Assembly: GCA_003222275.1 (NCBI GenBank)
Contig: QHVJ01000154.1
Span: 1-53,362, forward strand
Origin: Acidobacteriota bacterium
GTDB taxonomy: Bacteria; Acidobacteriota; Vicinamibacteria; Fen-336
DNA: 53,362 nucleotides
Reading direction: 5' to 3'
Part shown: positions 29,453-42,148 of the stretch, one piece after another
Numbering within the stretch: the stretch's first letter is position 1
How the letters are laid out: each line of letters starts with the position of its first letter
Notes under the pieces: model-generated
Databases searched by the model: none
Told to the model about the DNA's origin: nothing
Seen by the model: only the letters and a program-made list of their open reading frames with translations
Made by a program: the position numbers and the translations under genes

Positions 29453-30859
29453 ATGCCGATCGACATCGGTCCCCGCGTGGCGGTGCACCTGCTGAACCGC
29501 ATCGGCTTCGGACCCCGGCCCGGCGACGTGGACCGAATCCTCGGCTTGGGCCTGGACCGCTACATCCAGGGCCAGCTCGACGCGCCCGCGGACCCCGAGC
29601 TCGACTCGCGCCTGCGCGGGTTCATCACCCTCGGCTACCCGATCTCGCAGGTCCTGACCCTGTACAACGCGGACCAGCGCTCCATCGCCGTGATCCTCGA
29701 CGAGCTGTATGCGGCCAAGGTCATCCGGGCCGTCCACGCCCAGAACCAGCTCCAGGAAGTGCTGGTGGACTTCTGGCTCAACCATTTCAACGTCTACATC
29801 CAGGACGGCTTCGCCCGCTACAGCACGGCCGCCTACGAGCGGGACGCGATCCGCCCGCACGCGCTCGGCAAGTTCCGTGACCTGCTCGGCGCCACCGCCG
29901 CCCATCCGGCGATGCTCTACTTCCTCGACAACTACCTCAGCCGGGCGACGGTGACGGTAGGCGGGCGCACGGTCCGCGGGCTCAACGAGAACTACGGCCG
30001 CGAGCTGTTGGAGCTGCACACGGTCGGCGTCGACGCCGGCTACACCCAGGACCACGTCATCGACGCGGCGCGCTGCTTCACCGGCTGGGGCATCGACAAC
30101 CTGAGCACCAGCGGTCGGTTCGTGTACCGGCCGCAGGCTCACGATACGGGGAGCAAGAGCGTCTTCGGACTCGACCTTCCGGCCGGGGGAGGCCAGGACG
30201 ACGGCGAGAAGCTGCTCGACTATCTGGCCTCGCACCCGCAGACGGCCCGCTTCATCGCCCGGAAGCTCGCCCAGCGCCTCGTCTCCGACGATCCGCCGCC
30301 GCGCGTGGTGGAACACGCGGCGGCCGCGTTCCAGTCCAGCGGCGGCGACATCCGCGAGGTGGTCCGCGCGATCCTCGGCCGCGCCGAGTTCTGGGCGGAG
30401 GCCTTCGGGGCCGGCAAGCCGAAGACGCCCCTCGAGCTCGTGGCCAGCGCGCTGCGGGCGGCGGACGCCCAGGTCGCGAGCGGCCGTGCGATCGTGGCCT
30501 ACCTGCAGAACATGGGCATGCCGCTCTACTCCTGCGTCCCGCCGACGGGTTATTCCAACCGCGGCGCAGACTGGATCAACCCGTCCTCGCAGCTCTACCG
30601 GATGAACTTCGCGCTCGACCTGGCCGCGGGCGCGATCGCGGGCGTGAGCGTGGACGTCCGGGGCATGGTGCGCCGGATGGGCGGCGACTCCGAGAGCGCG
30701 CGCTCGGTGGCGAGCACGATCTCGGCCGAGATCTTCGGCCAGGGCCTCTCGCGCTCCACGCTCGACGCCGCGTCGCGGGTGGCGGCCGGAGGGTCCGTGA
30801 GCGTGGCCGCGCGGGCGGCCGGGCTGTGCCTCGGCAGCCCCGAGATGCAGGCGAGGTAG
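29453..30859 (+). CDS. DUF1800 family protein
   Basis: A 468-residue protein of the DUF1800 family: HLLNRIGFGPRPGDVDRI near the start, LVDFWLNHFNVY, NENYGRELLELHTVG and CFTGWGID are all family landmarks. DUF1800 genes are nearly always followed by a DUF1501 gene, as here, 3 bases downstream. The biochemical role is unknown; the pair is thought to act at the cell envelope. No clear signal peptide is visible at this start, and only a weak ribosome site precedes the ATG. Confidence 0.9.
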   Translation: MPIDIGPRVAVHLLNRIGFGPRPGDVDRILGLGLDRYIQGQLDAPADPELDSRLRGFITLGYPISQVLTLYNADQRSIAVILDELYAAKVIRAVHAQNQLQEVLVDFWLNHFNVYIQDGFARYSTAAYERDAIRPHALGKFRDLLGATAAHPAMLYFLDNYLSRATVTVGGRTVRGLNENYGRELLELHTVGVDAGYTQDHVIDAARCFTGWGIDNLSTSGRFVYRPQAHDTGSKSVFGLDLPAGGGQDDGEKLLDYLASHPQTARFIARKLAQRLVSDDPPPRVVEHAAAAFQSSGGDIREVVRAILGRAEFWAEAFGAGKPKTPLELVASALRAADAQVASGRAIVAYLQNMGMPLYSCVPPTGYSNRGADWINPSSQLYRMNFALDLAAGAIAGVSVDVRGMVRRMGGDSESARSVASTISAEIFGQGLSRSTLDAASRVAAGGSVSVAARAAGLCLGSPEMQAR

Positions 30860-30862
30860 GCG

Positions 30863-32077
30863 ATGGCTTGGGACATCTCCCGTCGCGTGTTCCTCCGCGG
30901 GGCCGGGCTCGCCGCGCTGGGCGTGGGCTTCCATCCCTCGTCGCTGCTCGTACGGACGGCCCAGGCCGCCGCCGCCGGTAGCCGGGTCCTCGTCCAGGTC
31001 TTTCTCCGCGGGGGCTGCGACGGCCTGAACCTCTGCGTCCCGTTCGGCGATTCCGAGTACTACGCCCTGCGGGGAGGCATCGCGATCGGCCGCGGCGAGG
31101 TGGTGAACCTCGACGGGCATTTCGGCCTGCACCCCGCGCTGGCCCCGCTGAAGGCGCTTTACGACGACGGCCGGCTGGCTCTGCTGCCCGCGGTAGGCAA
31201 CTACGGCCTCAGCCGCTCGCACTTCGATGCGCAGGACTTCATGGAGTCGGGCACGCCGGGGGACAAGAGCACCGGCACCGGATGGCTGGGGCGGAGCATC
31301 TCCAAGGTGCCCGGCAACGCGGTGACGGAGGCGGTGGCCTTTTCGGCCCAGCTCCCGCGCTCGTTCCTGGGGCCCGAGCCGGTGCTGGTCGCGCAGACGC
31401 TGTCGAGCTTCGACCTGCGCGCGCGCGGCTGGCGGGGCGAGGCGGAGACCCTGCTCCGGGCGATGTACGACGCGCGGGACGACGCGATCGGCCACGTGGG
31501 CCAGGAGACCTTCGCGGCCATGAACGTGCTCCTGCGCACGCCCGAGATCATGGCCCCGCCTGCGGGGGGCGCCGTCTACCCCAACGCATCGATCGGCAAC
31601 GCGCTTCGGCAGGCCGCGCAGATCGTCAAGGCCGGCATCGGCACCCGGGCCATCTTCGTCAACGTGCCGGGCGCCTTCGACACCCATGCCAACCAGCTCG
31701 CGGCCCACACGCTGGAGTTCACGCGGCTGGCCGACGCGCTCGTCGCGTTTGCGCGCGACCTGGGCGGGCTCATGGACGACGTGGCGGTGATGGTGACCAC
31801 GGAGTTCGGCCGCGTCGCCTTCGTGAACGGCTCCGCGGGCACCGACCACGGCTCCGCGCACTGCATGATCCTCATGGGCGGGCGCGTGCGCGGGGGCCGC
31901 GTCCATGGGTCGTGGCCGGGGCTGGGCCGCAGCCAGCTCTATCAGGAGCGGGACCTGGCCGTGACCACGGACTTCCGCGACGTGTTTGCCGAGCTGGCGC
32001 GCGCCCAGCTCGGCGTCGACGCCTCCTCGCTCTTCCCCGGCTACACCCCCGGCCCGGGTCCCGGCATCGTCTCCTAG
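30863..32077 (+). CDS. DUF1501 family protein with Tat signal
   Basis: Begins MAWDISRRVFLRGAGLAALG, a twin-arginine signal (SRRVFLR) for export of a folded protein. The body has the sulfatase/alkaline-phosphatase-like features of DUF1501: FLRGGCDGLNLCVP, SRSHFDAQDFMESG, and near the end MVTTEFGRVAFVNGSAGTDH, which would place metal ligands. Partner of the DUF1800 protein encoded just upstream. The pair is abundant in Planctomycetes and other soil bacteria. Substrate unknown. Confidence 0.92.
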   Translation: MAWDISRRVFLRGAGLAALGVGFHPSSLLVRTAQAAAAGSRVLVQVFLRGGCDGLNLCVPFGDSEYYALRGGIAIGRGEVVNLDGHFGLHPALAPLKALYDDGRLALLPAVGNYGLSRSHFDAQDFMESGTPGDKSTGTGWLGRSISKVPGNAVTEAVAFSAQLPRSFLGPEPVLVAQTLSSFDLRARGWRGEAETLLRAMYDARDDAIGHVGQETFAAMNVLLRTPEIMAPPAGGAVYPNASIGNALRQAAQIVKAGIGTRAIFVNVPGAFDTHANQLAAHTLEFTRLADALVAFARDLGGLMDDVAVMVTTEFGRVAFVNGSAGTDHGSAHCMILMGGRVRGGRVHGSWPGLGRSQLYQERDLAVTTDFRDVFAELARAQLGVDASSLFPGYTPGPGPGIVS

Positions 32078-32081
32078 CCCG

Positions 32082-32603
32082 ATGCGCGCACCCGTGATGC
32101 TCGCGCTCCTGGCTCTCTGCGGCGCCCCGGCCCTGGCCGCAGAGGCGCCGTCGGCCGAGCTGTTCGGCGGCTACTCGTACACGAAGAACGGCGATCAAGG
32201 CCTGAACGGTGGCGAGGCCACGCTGGGTCTCAGGCTGACGCGGTGGATCAGCGTCGAGGTGGACGCGAGCGCACATTACGGCTCCGCGCTGGGGACGCAC
32301 ACGAGCCGGCTCTTCTTCATGGGCGGGCCTCGGTTCACCTACCGCGGCCGCGGCTTTACGATCTTCACCCACTACCTGGCCGGCGCCGTGCGCTCCCGGT
32401 CCGGCCTCACCGTCGTCGGCGTCGACATCGCGGAGACACGCACGGACTTCTCCATGGCCTTCGGCGGCGGCGTGGACATCGGCATCTCGGACGGCTGGGC
32501 GGCGCGCGCGCAGGGGGATTACGCGCTGATCCGGGCCGACGGGACCACCGAGAAGGAGCCGCGCTTCTCCGCCGGGTTCGTGTACCGCTTTCGCTCCCGC
32601 TGA
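32082..32603 (+). CDS. Outer membrane beta-barrel protein, 173 aa
   Basis: Cleavable signal peptide (MLALLALCGAPALAAEA) followed by alternating strands: ELFGGYSYTKNG, GEATLGLRLTRWISVEVDAS, FMGGPRFTYRGRGFTIFTHY, FGGGVDIGISDGWAARAQGD and a final strand ending FVYRFRSR. The size and pattern fit an eight-stranded OmpA/OmpW-like barrel. It starts 4 bases after the DUF1501 stop, so the three envelope genes are probably one operon. Confidence 0.8.
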   Translation: MRAPVMLALLALCGAPALAAEAPSAELFGGYSYTKNGDQGLNGGEATLGLRLTRWISVEVDASAHYGSALGTHTSRLFFMGGPRFTYRGRGFTIFTHYLAGAVRSRSGLTVVGVDIAETRTDFSMAFGGGVDIGISDGWAARAQGDYALIRADGTTEKEPRFSAGFVYRFRSR

Positions 32604-32649
32604 GCCGAGCGGACGTTGGCTTCAGCGCCCGCGCCGGCGTGTCAGGAGA

Positions 32650-33111
32650 TCACTGGCGGTACACCTTCTTCCTCGTCTTCCGGTCGTAGACCGTACCCGC
32701 CGTACCGCCGACGAGGCCGCCGATCACGGCTCCCTTCTTGCCGCCGACGAGGCCCCCGACGAGCGCTCCGCCCACCGTCGATCCGCCGATGATCGCCACG
32801 CTCTTCTTGGTGGAGCGCTTGTGAACGACGACGCGGCTGCGCGCAGGGGCCGACGTTCGATACGCGACGCCGTTACGGTAGACGACCCGCCGGGCCGGGG
32901 TGTTGACGGTCTGGGCGACCGGCACGGCCACCGGCTGCGCCGCGGTGGCGTCGGCGATGGCCACGGGGGCGACCGGCGCCGGAGCGCTCGTCGCGACCGG
33001 CGCGGGCGCCTGGTACGCTTGCGTATTGGATGAATGACGCGAGGTCGCGAGGACGATCCCGCCTCCGACGGCCAGGGCGCCGAGGGCGACGGCGCCGATC
33101 ACTGGTCTCAT
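32650..33111 (-). CDS. Glycine-zipper membrane protein
   Basis: N-terminal helix (GAVALGALAVGGGIVLA) that may be a signal or anchor, a Pro/Ala/Val-rich linker, a basic stretch (RSRVVVHKRSTKKS) and a C-terminal glycine zipper GGSTVGGALVGGLVGGKKGA followed by VIGGLVGGTAG. Glycine zippers form tightly packed membrane helices and occur in small envelope proteins. ATG at 33111 is preceded by GGAGGT; the frame is open further upstream without a better start. No defined function. Confidence 0.75.
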   Translation of the reverse strand: MRPVIGAVALGALAVGGGIVLATSRHSSNTQAYQAPAPVATSAPAPVAPVAIADATAAQPVAVPVAQTVNTPARRVVYRNGVAYRTSAPARSRVVVHKRSTKKSVAIIGGSTVGGALVGGLVGGKKGAVIGGLVGGTAGTVYDRKTRKKVYRQ

Positions 33112-33187
33112 GAAACCTCCAATCGATAAGAGAGCCGCGTAACGAAACCCGACGACTGGAGTTGCAATGGGCGTGCCAGCTTTGAGC

Positions 33188-34945
33188 CTACTCGGAGCCG
33201 GCCTCACTCCAAGTCAGTGATAGCAACGTACCCCCGGGGCCGTCTTCCGTCCGATCCGCCTGCAGGTAGACGGCCGACACCGGCGAGTGTTGTGGGCCGC
33301 ACACCAGGTCCCTCTCCAGCGGCTCGCCGTCCGGGCCGTAGAGCATGACGGATCGCGGCCCGGAGGCTCGCAGGGTGAGCCGCGTGCCCGCGGTATCGAC
33401 CACGAAGTCGAGCGCGCCTCCTTCCAGGCAGTCCAGGCGGACGAGCGTGCCCGTCGCCTCTCCGGTCAGCGACGACGCGAAGCCGATCCGGCCGAGCAGG
33501 TGCCCGGCCAGGAACCGCATGTCGGGATCGCGGGCCGCCGCGCGGGCGCGCGCGAGGACCATCGCCGCCCGCCTCATTTCATTGACCCTGACGTACAGCC
33601 CCGAGAGCGTGATGGCGATGTCGGTCCGCTGCGGCTCGCGTGCGAACGCGGGCTCGAGCAGGGCGATGCGTCCCCGTGCCGGCTGGGGCCGAAGCCGCGC
33701 GAGCAGCTCGGCGGCATCGGCGAAGTGCGGGACCTGGCGCACCGCCTTCTCGAGCGCCGCCACCGCGGCGTCGGTGTCCGCGTCGGACAGGACCTCGCCT
33801 CGCCGCGATGCCTCGATCACGAGCGCATCGGCGTAGCGGTAGAGCGCGAGCGGGCTGTCCGGCTCCCGGTCGAGCGCGGCCCGCAACTGCGCCCTCGCCT
33901 CGTCCCACCTCGCCTGGCGGAGGGCGACGGCGGCCAGGCCTTCGCGCGCGGCCCCGGAGCCGGGGTCCGCCGCCAGCGATCGCTCCAGATGCCGGCGGGC
34001 CTCACGGGAGCGATCCTGATGCAAGAGCAGGTCGCCGAGCAGGCCGTCGACCTCGCCGGGCGACGGCGAGGTGAGCGCGGGCGCATCCACGTCGGCGGCG
34101 GCGGGCACGGGTACGCGGGCGACGGGAAGCGCGGTCGCGTCGAGGTACGACCGCAAGCGAGGCATGAGCGAGGCCGGGTCCTCGCCGAATGCGTTGCGGA
34201 AGGCGGCCACCGCCTCTCCCCCCTGCGCGATCGCCGCGAGGTAGTCTCGGAGCGACTCCCGTCCGCCCGCTCGGCCCAGCACGAGGTAGTGCGCGAGCAG
34301 CCAGGACTGCGCGTAGAAGAACGCGCTGCGGTCCTCCCGGAGGTAGAAGTCGGAACTGTAGTCGGCACGCAGCAGGTCCGGGATCGGCAGCAGCGCGCGC
34401 CGGCGCAGGAGGGCGAGGTGATCGGGCCGCGGCAGGCCGACCCTCGCGTCGGCGCCCGCCGGGTCCCAGGCCGAGTACACCTCGGCCAGGCCTTCCGCCA
34501 CCCACGCCGGCTGGGCGGGGAGGACGCGGTTCAGGGCCAGGTGCGCGTATTCGTGATACAGCGCGTCGTAGGGGTCGGGCCGTTCCGAGCGCAGGTTCAC
34601 GCCGATGAACCGGCGCGCGGTGCCGCCCTGGAAGAAGCCGTCGACGGAGCGCGGCTCGCCTCCGTGCTGCGGCACGTAGCTGCGGAAGGAGCCCTCGCTG
34701 GTGAAGGCCAGGACCACGAGGGGTCCGTCCGGCACGCCTGGCGGCGCCGGCAGCAGCCCTTCCAGGACGCGATGGAATCGTGCGAGGGCGGCCGCGGCCG
34801 GCCGGGCGGCGGCCGCGCCTCCGTCGCTCAGCAGGTCGAAGTGGGGCGTGCGCACGCGGACCCACTCGGCGGCCGCGGGCGAGGCGCCGGGGACGAGGCT
34901 TGCCGCCAGGGCGGTGGCGAGAGCGAGCGATCGGGGTCCCGGCAC
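33188..34945 (-). CDS. Secreted gluzincin-like metalloprotein with TPR repeats
   Basis: The start (GTG at 34945) leads to a signal peptide (LALATALAASLVPGASPAAA). Residues about 30-260 form a peptidase-MA-like domain with YHEYAHLALNR, an HExxH zinc site, and EGLAEVYS about 20 residues on, giving the third ligand of a gluzincin. Residues about 290-480 carry TPR-like helical pairs (RSREARRHLERSLAADPGSG, RWDEARAQLRAALDREPDSP). The tail is strand-rich. It follows rho by 20 bases and may be read from the rho transcript. No protease substrate is evident. Confidence 0.75.
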   Translation of the reverse strand: MPGPRSLALATALAASLVPGASPAAAEWVRVRTPHFDLLSDGGAAAARPAAAALARFHRVLEGLLPAPPGVPDGPLVVLAFTSEGSFRSYVPQHGGEPRSVDGFFQGGTARRFIGVNLRSERPDPYDALYHEYAHLALNRVLPAQPAWVAEGLAEVYSAWDPAGADARVGLPRPDHLALLRRRALLPIPDLLRADYSSDFYLREDRSAFFYAQSWLLAHYLVLGRAGGRESLRDYLAAIAQGGEAVAAFRNAFGEDPASLMPRLRSYLDATALPVARVPVPAAADVDAPALTSPSPGEVDGLLGDLLLHQDRSREARRHLERSLAADPGSGAAREGLAAVALRQARWDEARAQLRAALDREPDSPLALYRYADALVIEASRRGEVLSDADTDAAVAALEKAVRQVPHFADAAELLARLRPQPARGRIALLEPAFAREPQRTDIAITLSGLYVRVNEMRRAAMVLARARAAARDPDMRFLAGHLLGRIGFASSLTGEATGTLVRLDCLEGGALDFVVDTAGTRLTLRASGPRSVMLYGPDGEPLERDLVCGPQHSPVSAVYLQADRTEDGPGGTLLSLTWSEAGSE

Positions 34946-34965
34946 GGCGGGGAAGGAGTGGCCGG

Positions 34966-36321
34966 CTAGCCGGCCGAGCTCATCGACTCCAGGAAGTCGC
35001 GGTTCGACTTCGTCTTGGCCAGGCGCTCCAGCATCAGCTCCATCGCTTCGACGGGGGAGAGCGGGTTCAGCACCTTTCTCAGGATCCAGATCCGGTTCAG
35101 CTCCTCCCGCGGCAGGAGCAGCTCCTCCTTGCGGGTGCCGCTCTTGTTGATGTCGATGGCGGGGAAGATCCGCTTGTCGCTCATCTTGCGGTCGAGGACG
35201 ATCTCGCTGTTGCCGGTGCCCTTGAACTCCTCGAAGATCACGTCGTCCATGCGCGAGCCCGTCTCCACGAGCGCGGTGGCGATGATCGTGAGCGAGCCGC
35301 CGTCCTCGATGTTGCGGGCGGCGCCGAAGAAGCGCTTCGGCCGCTGCAGCGCGTTGGAGTCGACGCCGCCGGAGAGGACCTTGCCCGACGGGGGCACGAT
35401 GGAGTTGTAGGCGCGGGCCAGGCGGGTGATCGAGTCGAGCAGGATCACGACGTCGCGCTTGTGCTCCACGAGCCGCTTGGCCTTCTCGATGACCATCTCC
35501 GCCACCTGCACGTGCCGGGTGGCCGGCTCGTCGAAGGTCGAGCTGACGACCTCCCCCTTCACCGACCGCTGCATGTCGGTCACCTCTTCCGGCCGCTCGT
35601 CGATGAGCAGCACGATGAGGGCGATCTCGGGATGGTTGGTGGCGATCGAGTTGGCGATGTTCTGCAGGATCATGGTCTTCCCCGTGCGGGGGGCGGCCAC
35701 GATCAGCCCGCGCTGGCCCTTGCCGAGGGGAGTCATCATGTCGAGCACGCGCGCGGTGAGGTTGTCCTGCGCCGTCTCGAGCCGGATGCGGTCGCTCGGA
35801 TAGAGGGGCGTGAGGTTGTCGAAGAGGACCTTGTCCTTGGCCATCTCCGGCGGCTCGAAGTTGATGGCCTCGACCTTGATCAGCGCGAAGTAGCGCTCGC
35901 CTTCCTTGGGCGGGCGAACCTGCCCGGAGACGGTGTCGCCGGTGCGGAGGTCGAACTTCCGGATCTGGGACGGCGACACGTAGATGTCGTCGGGCCCGGG
36001 AAGGTAGTTGGACTCCGGCGCGCGCAGGAAGCCGTAGCCGTCGGGGAGGCACTCGAGCACGCCCTCGGCGAAGAGCAGGCCGCTCTTCTCCGTCTGGCTC
36101 TGCAGGATCTTGAAGATGAGGTCGTGCTTCTTCATGCCCGCCGCGCCTTCGACGCCCAGCTCGCGGGCCAGCGTGTTCAGGCCCTGGATGTTCATCTCCT
36201 TGAGCTCGGAGAGGTCGAGGGCCTTCTTCTCGTTGGCGGAAGGCGTCGGCGGCGAGGCCGTCGGCTCGCGCTCTTGCTGTTCCTGCTGATCCTGCTGTTC
36301 CTGCTGATCGATCTCGGGCAT
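34966..36321 (-). CDS. rho: Transcription termination factor Rho
   Basis: Hexameric RNA helicase that ends transcription. The OB-fold RNA-binding domain (about residues 75-155, [20 protein letters not shown]), Walker [13 protein letters not shown], Walker [17 protein letters not shown] and the C-terminal [16 protein letters not shown] are typical. The first 30 residues are a Gln/Glu-rich low-complexity stretch encoded by imperfect 12-base repeats. ATG at 36321 has GGAGG 8 bases upstream. An inverted pair of hairpins lies between it and lon. Confidence 0.96.
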   Translation of the reverse strand: MPEIDQQEQQDQQEQQEREPTASPPTPSANEKKALDLSELKEMNIQGLNTLARELGVEGAAGMKKHDLIFKILQSQTEKSGLLFAEGVLECLPDGYGFLRAPESNYLPGPDDIYVSPSQIRKFDLRTGDTVSGQVRPPKEGERYFALIKVEAINFEPPEMAKDKVLFDNLTPLYPSDRIRLETAQDNLTARVLDMMTPLGKGQRGLIVAAPRTGKTMILQNIANSIATNHPEIALIVLLIDERPEEVTDMQRSVKGEVVSSTFDEPATRHVQVAEMVIEKAKRLVEHKRDVVILLDSITRLARAYNSIVPPSGKVLSGGVDSNALQRPKRFFGAARNIEDGGSLTIIATALVETGSRMDDVIFEEFKGTGNSEIVLDRKMSDKRIFPAIDINKSGTRKEELLLPREELNRIWILRKVLNPLSPVEAMELMLERLAKTKSNRDFLESMSSAG

Positions 36322-36338
36322 ATGGAATACCTCCCGGC

Positions 36339-36470
36339 TAGGAGCGTGTCCCGGTAACTACGGAAGACACGCTCCTAATAGGAGAAGCCGCGAAGGGTAA
36401 GTACCTCTCCTTTTCGTGCGGCCCGAAGGGCCGCATTAGGAGCCCGTCTCTTTCGTTACCGGACGGGCTC

Positions 36471-36473
<3 letters not shown>
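36339..36473. repeat. Inverted pair of TAGGAGC hairpins between rho and lon
   Basis: Two 12-bp hairpins, TAGGAGCGTGTC/GACACGCTCCTA (36339-36377) and TAGGAGCCCGTC/GACGGGCTCCTA (36437-36473). Both contain the loop sequence CGGTAAC, but on opposite strands, so the second is an inverted copy with compensatory stem changes. Between them lies a GCGGCCC-gaa-GGGCCGC hairpin. The outermost bases of the second hairpin are the lon stop codon. Confidence 0.7.
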
Positions 36474-38885
<2,412 letters not shown>

Positions 38886-38945
38886 TCCCCGAGCACACTG
38901 AAGCCGTCACGCAACACACACGACCAGGAGCGCTGGAGGGTCGCC

Positions 38946-40190
38946 CTAACCGACCTTCTCGATGAGGGTGATGGGCTTCTCGCGATCGAGCACGACCTCC
39001 CGGGTCACCACGCACTCCTTCACCTTCTTCATCGAGGGCAGGTTGTACATCAGGTCGAGCATCAGGTCCTCGATGATCATCCGCAGCCCGCGCGCCCCGA
39101 TCTTCCGGGCGATGGCGAGGTCCGCGATGGCCTCCAGCGCGTCGTCCGTGAAGCGCAGCTTGACGTTCTCGTAGTCGAACATCCGCTGGTACTGCCGGAT
39201 GATGGCGTTCTTGGGCTGGGTCAGGATCTCGACGAGCGCGGGCTTGTCGAGATCGTGGAGCGTGCCGATCACGGGCAGCCGGCCCACGAACTCGGGGATC
39301 AAGCCGTACTTGATGAGGTCGGTCGGCTGGATCTGGCCGAGGGCGGTGGCGGCCTTCACGGTCGGCGCCTTGGGGGTGGCCTCCGTGCGGAAGCCCAGGC
39401 TCTTCTTGCCTACTCGGCGCTCGATGATCTTGTCGAGCCCCACGAATGCCCCGCCGCACACGAAGAGGATGTTGGTGGTGTCGATCTGGTAGAACTCCTG
39501 GTGGGGGTGCTTGCGGCCGCCCTGGGGGGGCACGTTGGCGACGGTTCCCTCCAGGATCTTGAGGAGGGCCTGCTGGACCCCCTCCCCCGAGACGTCGCGG
39601 GTGATCGAGGGGTTCTCGTCCTTGCGCGAGATCTTGTCGATCTCGTCTATATAGATGATGCCCTCCTGGCACTTCTCGATGTCCCCTCCGGCCGCCTGCA
39701 GGAGCTTCAGGATGATGTTCTCCACGTCCTCACCGACGTAGCCGGCCTCGGTGAGCGTGGTGGCGTCGACGATCGTGAAGGGGACGGAGAGGAGCCGGGC
39801 CAGGGTCTGGGCGAGGAGCGTCTTGCCCGTCCCGGTGGGCCCGATCAGCAGGATGTTGGACTTGGTGAGCTCGACCTCGTTCTTGCCGCGCTGCTTCGAG
39901 ATCTCGATGCGCTTGTAGTGGTTGTAGACCGCGACGGCCAGCTTCTTCTTGGCGGTATCCTGGCCGATGACGTACTCGTCCAGGAACTTCTTGATCTCGT
40001 GGGGGACGGGCAGGGACGACTTGTAGGTGCGCCCCTCGACACGGCGGTCATCGGCGATGATGTCGTTGCAGACGTCGACGCACTCGTCGCAGATGAAGAC
40101 GGTGGGTCCGGCGATCAACTTCCGGACGTCGTTCTGGTCCTTGTTGCAGAACGAGCACCGGAGGATCTCGGACTCCCCGTTCTTTTTCAT
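38946..40190 (-). CDS. clpX: ClpX, unfoldase subunit of ClpXP
   Basis: Recognises, unfolds and feeds substrates to ClpP. The N-terminal zinc domain has CSFCNKDQ and ICDECVDVC. Walker A is [15 protein letters not shown], and [11 protein letters not shown] is Walker B. The loops YVGEDVENI and the pore region are intact in the 414-residue chain. It starts 19 bases after the clpP stop. Confidence 0.97.
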   Translation of the reverse strand: MKKNGESEILRCSFCNKDQNDVRKLIAGPTVFICDECVDVCNDIIADDRRVEGRTYKSSLPVPHEIKKFLDEYVIGQDTAKKKLAVAVYNHYKRIEISKQRGKNEVELTKSNILLIGPTGTGKTLLAQTLARLLSVPFTIVDATTLTEAGYVGEDVENIILKLLQAAGGDIEKCQEGIIYIDEIDKISRKDENPSITRDVSGEGVQQALLKILEGTVANVPPQGGRKHPHQEFYQIDTTNILFVCGGAFVGLDKIIERRVGKKSLGFRTEATPKAPTVKAATALGQIQPTDLIKYGLIPEFVGRLPVIGTLHDLDKPALVEILTQPKNAIIRQYQRMFDYENVKLRFTDDALEAIADLAIARKIGARGLRMIIEDLMLDLMYNLPSMKKVKECVVTREVVLDREKPITLIEKVG

Positions 40191-40209
40191 TCGACCCGGC
40201 CCTGAGGGC

Positions 40210-40821
40210 TCATCGCTCTCGCCGAGAGATTACCTGATCAACGATACCATACTCCTTGGCCTGGGCCGCATCCATGATGAAGTCGCGGTCGGCATCGTTG
40301 GAGATCTTGTCTACCGCCTGCTTGGTGTGGAAGGCCAGGATGTGGTTGATCCGATCCTTGATCCTCAGGATCTCCTTGGCCTGGATGGCGATGTCCGAGG
40401 CCTGGCCCTGGGTGCCGCCCCACGGCTGGTGGATGAGGATGCGTGAGTTGGGGAGCGCGAAGCGCTTGCCCGGCGTGCCCGCGGCGAGGAGCACGGCTCC
40501 GAAAGATGCCGCCTGCCCGACGCAGATCGTCTGCACGTCGGGCCGGACGAGCTGCATCGTGTCGTAGATCGCCATCCCGGCCGTGGTGACGCCGCCCGGG
40601 CTGTTGATGTAGACGTGGATGTCCTTCTCGGGATCCTCGGCTTCGAGGAAAAGGAGCTGGGCGATGATCAGGTTGGCCACCATGTCGTCGATGGCCGTCC
40701 CGATGAAGACGATGTTGTCCTTGAGGAGCCTGGAGTAGATGTCGTACGCTCGCTCGCCCCGGGCCGTCTGCTCCACCACCATCGGGACCAGCGTGCCCGC
40801 GTACGAGCTGGACGCGCTCAT
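40210..40821 (-). CDS. clpP: ClpP, proteolytic subunit
   Basis: Serine protease that assembles as a tetradecamer with ClpX. The catalytic serine lies in [15 protein letters not shown], the histidine in [14 protein letters not shown], and the aspartate in NDADRDFIM. The residue after the active serine is Phe where most ClpPs have Met. Its ATG overlaps the trigger factor stop as ATGA, so translation of the two is coupled. Length 203 is normal. Confidence 0.97.
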   Translation of the reverse strand: MSASSSYAGTLVPMVVEQTARGERAYDIYSRLLKDNIVFIGTAIDDMVANLIIAQLLFLEAEDPEKDIHVYINSPGGVTTAGMAIYDTMQLVRPDVQTICVGQAASFGAVLLAAGTPGKRFALPNSRILIHQPWGGTQGQASDIAIQAKEILRIKDRINHILAFHTKQAVDKISNDADRDFIMDAAQAKEYGIVDQVISRRER

Positions 40822-42092
40822 TCGGTGTCCAGTCTAGCATTCGCCCTTAGCAAGTCAAGGGTCTTGTCCTCGCGGATTCGGGCGCGAAGCGCCGAGAGAT
40901 CGCCTTCTTTCTCCATCTGTCGGCGCAGCGTCTCCTTCGGCTTGCGCAGGCGCTCGGCGAGGCGCGCGACTTCGGCTTCCACGTCGGCTTCGAGGACCTC
41001 GATCCCCTCCCGGCGGGCGATCTCGTCGAGCAGGACGTCGGCCTTGGCGGCCTTCACGGAATCCGCGCGCTGGGCCTCACGATAGTTCTTCCAGTCGACA
41101 CCCGCCTTGCTCGGATCGACCCCCTGGTAGAGCAGCCCGCGCGCGGCGCTTTCGGTGCGCGCGTTCATGTGGCGGTCGACGAGCGTCTCCGGCACCTCGA
41201 AACTGGCGCGCTCGACGAGCGCCTCGACGAGGGAATTGCGCACCTCGCGCTCGGCATTGCGCTCCTCGGCGGCGAGGAGCCGCGTACGCACGTTCTCCCT
41301 CAGCTCGCCGAGCGAGCCGAAATCCCCGAGATCCTTCGCGAACTCGTCGTCCGCGGAAGGGACGACCTTCTTCTTGATGTCCTTCAGGGTCACCGTGTAG
41401 TCCACGGCCCGCTCGGCCTTCGGCGGCGATTGCTGCGCCGCCTCCATGATCACGTGCACCAGCTTGGTCTCGCCCGGCGACATTCCGACCAGGCCCGCGT
41501 TCAATTCCTTGTGGTTGTCGGCGGCGCCGACCTCTACGAGCACATTTTCGTCGTGTCGAGGCTTTCCCTCCGCGGTCGTGAACGTAACGTCGAGGACGAC
41601 GAAGTCTCCCTCCGCCGCCGGGCGGGGCTCAACGGGGTCGTACCGCGCGGCCTCGTCACGCAACCGCCCGATCTCCCCGTCCACCTGCTCGTCGGTTACC
41701 TCGACCTTGCGGGCCTTGACGCCGATCCCGCGGTACTCCGGCAGCTCCACGAGGGGCAGCGTCTCGAACACCGCCCGGAACGTCATGGGCTGGCTCTCGT
41801 CGATCTTCAGGTCGGTGACCTTGGGGCTGGCCAGGGGCCGCAGCCCGCGGCCCTCCAGCTCCTCGAACACGACGCGGTTGACGATGGCTTCGGCGGCGTC
41901 CTCGAGCACCTGGGCGCGGAAGCGCTTCTTGATCACGTCGGGCGGGACCTTGCCCGGGCGAAAGCCGGGGATGCGGACCTTGCGCGCGTAGTCCCGCGCC
42001 CTCTTCTCGACCTCCTTGTCGACGATCTCGGGCTCGATCTCGAAGGTCAGGGACTTGCGGACCGACGTCTCCTCGTTGTACTCCACTTTCAA
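40818..42092 (-). CDS. tig: Trigger factor
   Basis: Ribosome-bound chaperone and prolyl isomerase. The ribosome-binding signature is [20 protein letters not shown] near residue 40. The FKBP-like domain ([18 protein letters not shown], about 150-235) and the long helical C-terminal domain follow. The family start [18 protein letters not shown] is reached from a TTG at 42092, with AGAGGGG about 9 bases upstream. A GTG at 42086 is an alternative. First gene of tig-clpP-clpX-lon, coupling nascent-chain folding with protein turnover. Confidence 0.94.
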   Translation of the reverse strand: MKVEYNEETSVRKSLTFEIEPEIVDKEVEKRARDYARKVRIPGFRPGKVPPDVIKKRFRAQVLEDAAEAIVNRVVFEELEGRGLRPLASPKVTDLKIDESQPMTFRAVFETLPLVELPEYRGIGVKARKVEVTDEQVDGEIGRLRDEAARYDPVEPRPAAEGDFVVLDVTFTTAEGKPRHDENVLVEVGAADNHKELNAGLVGMSPGETKLVHVIMEAAQQSPPKAERAVDYTVTLKDIKKKVVPSADDEFAKDLGDFGSLGELRENVRTRLLAAEERNAEREVRNSLVEALVERASFEVPETLVDRHMNARTESAARGLLYQGVDPSKAGVDWKNYREAQRADSVKAAKADVLLDEIARREGIEVLEADVEAEVARLAERLRKPKETLRRQMEKEGDLSALRARIREDKTLDLLRANARLDTE

Positions 42093-42120
42093 GGCCGCGT
42101 TCCCCTCTCTGGAAACAACG

Positions 42121-42129
42121 AGGATAGCA
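42121..42129 (-). promoter_or_regulatory. Extended -10 promoter of the tig operon
   Basis: On the minus strand TGCTATCCT: TATCCT (42126-42121) with a TG extension, about 29 bases before the tig start. A poor -35, TTGAAG, lies 20 bases further up, inside the left end of a repeat. Confidence 0.4.
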
Positions 42130-42148
42130 CGACCGTGACACCGGCTCT

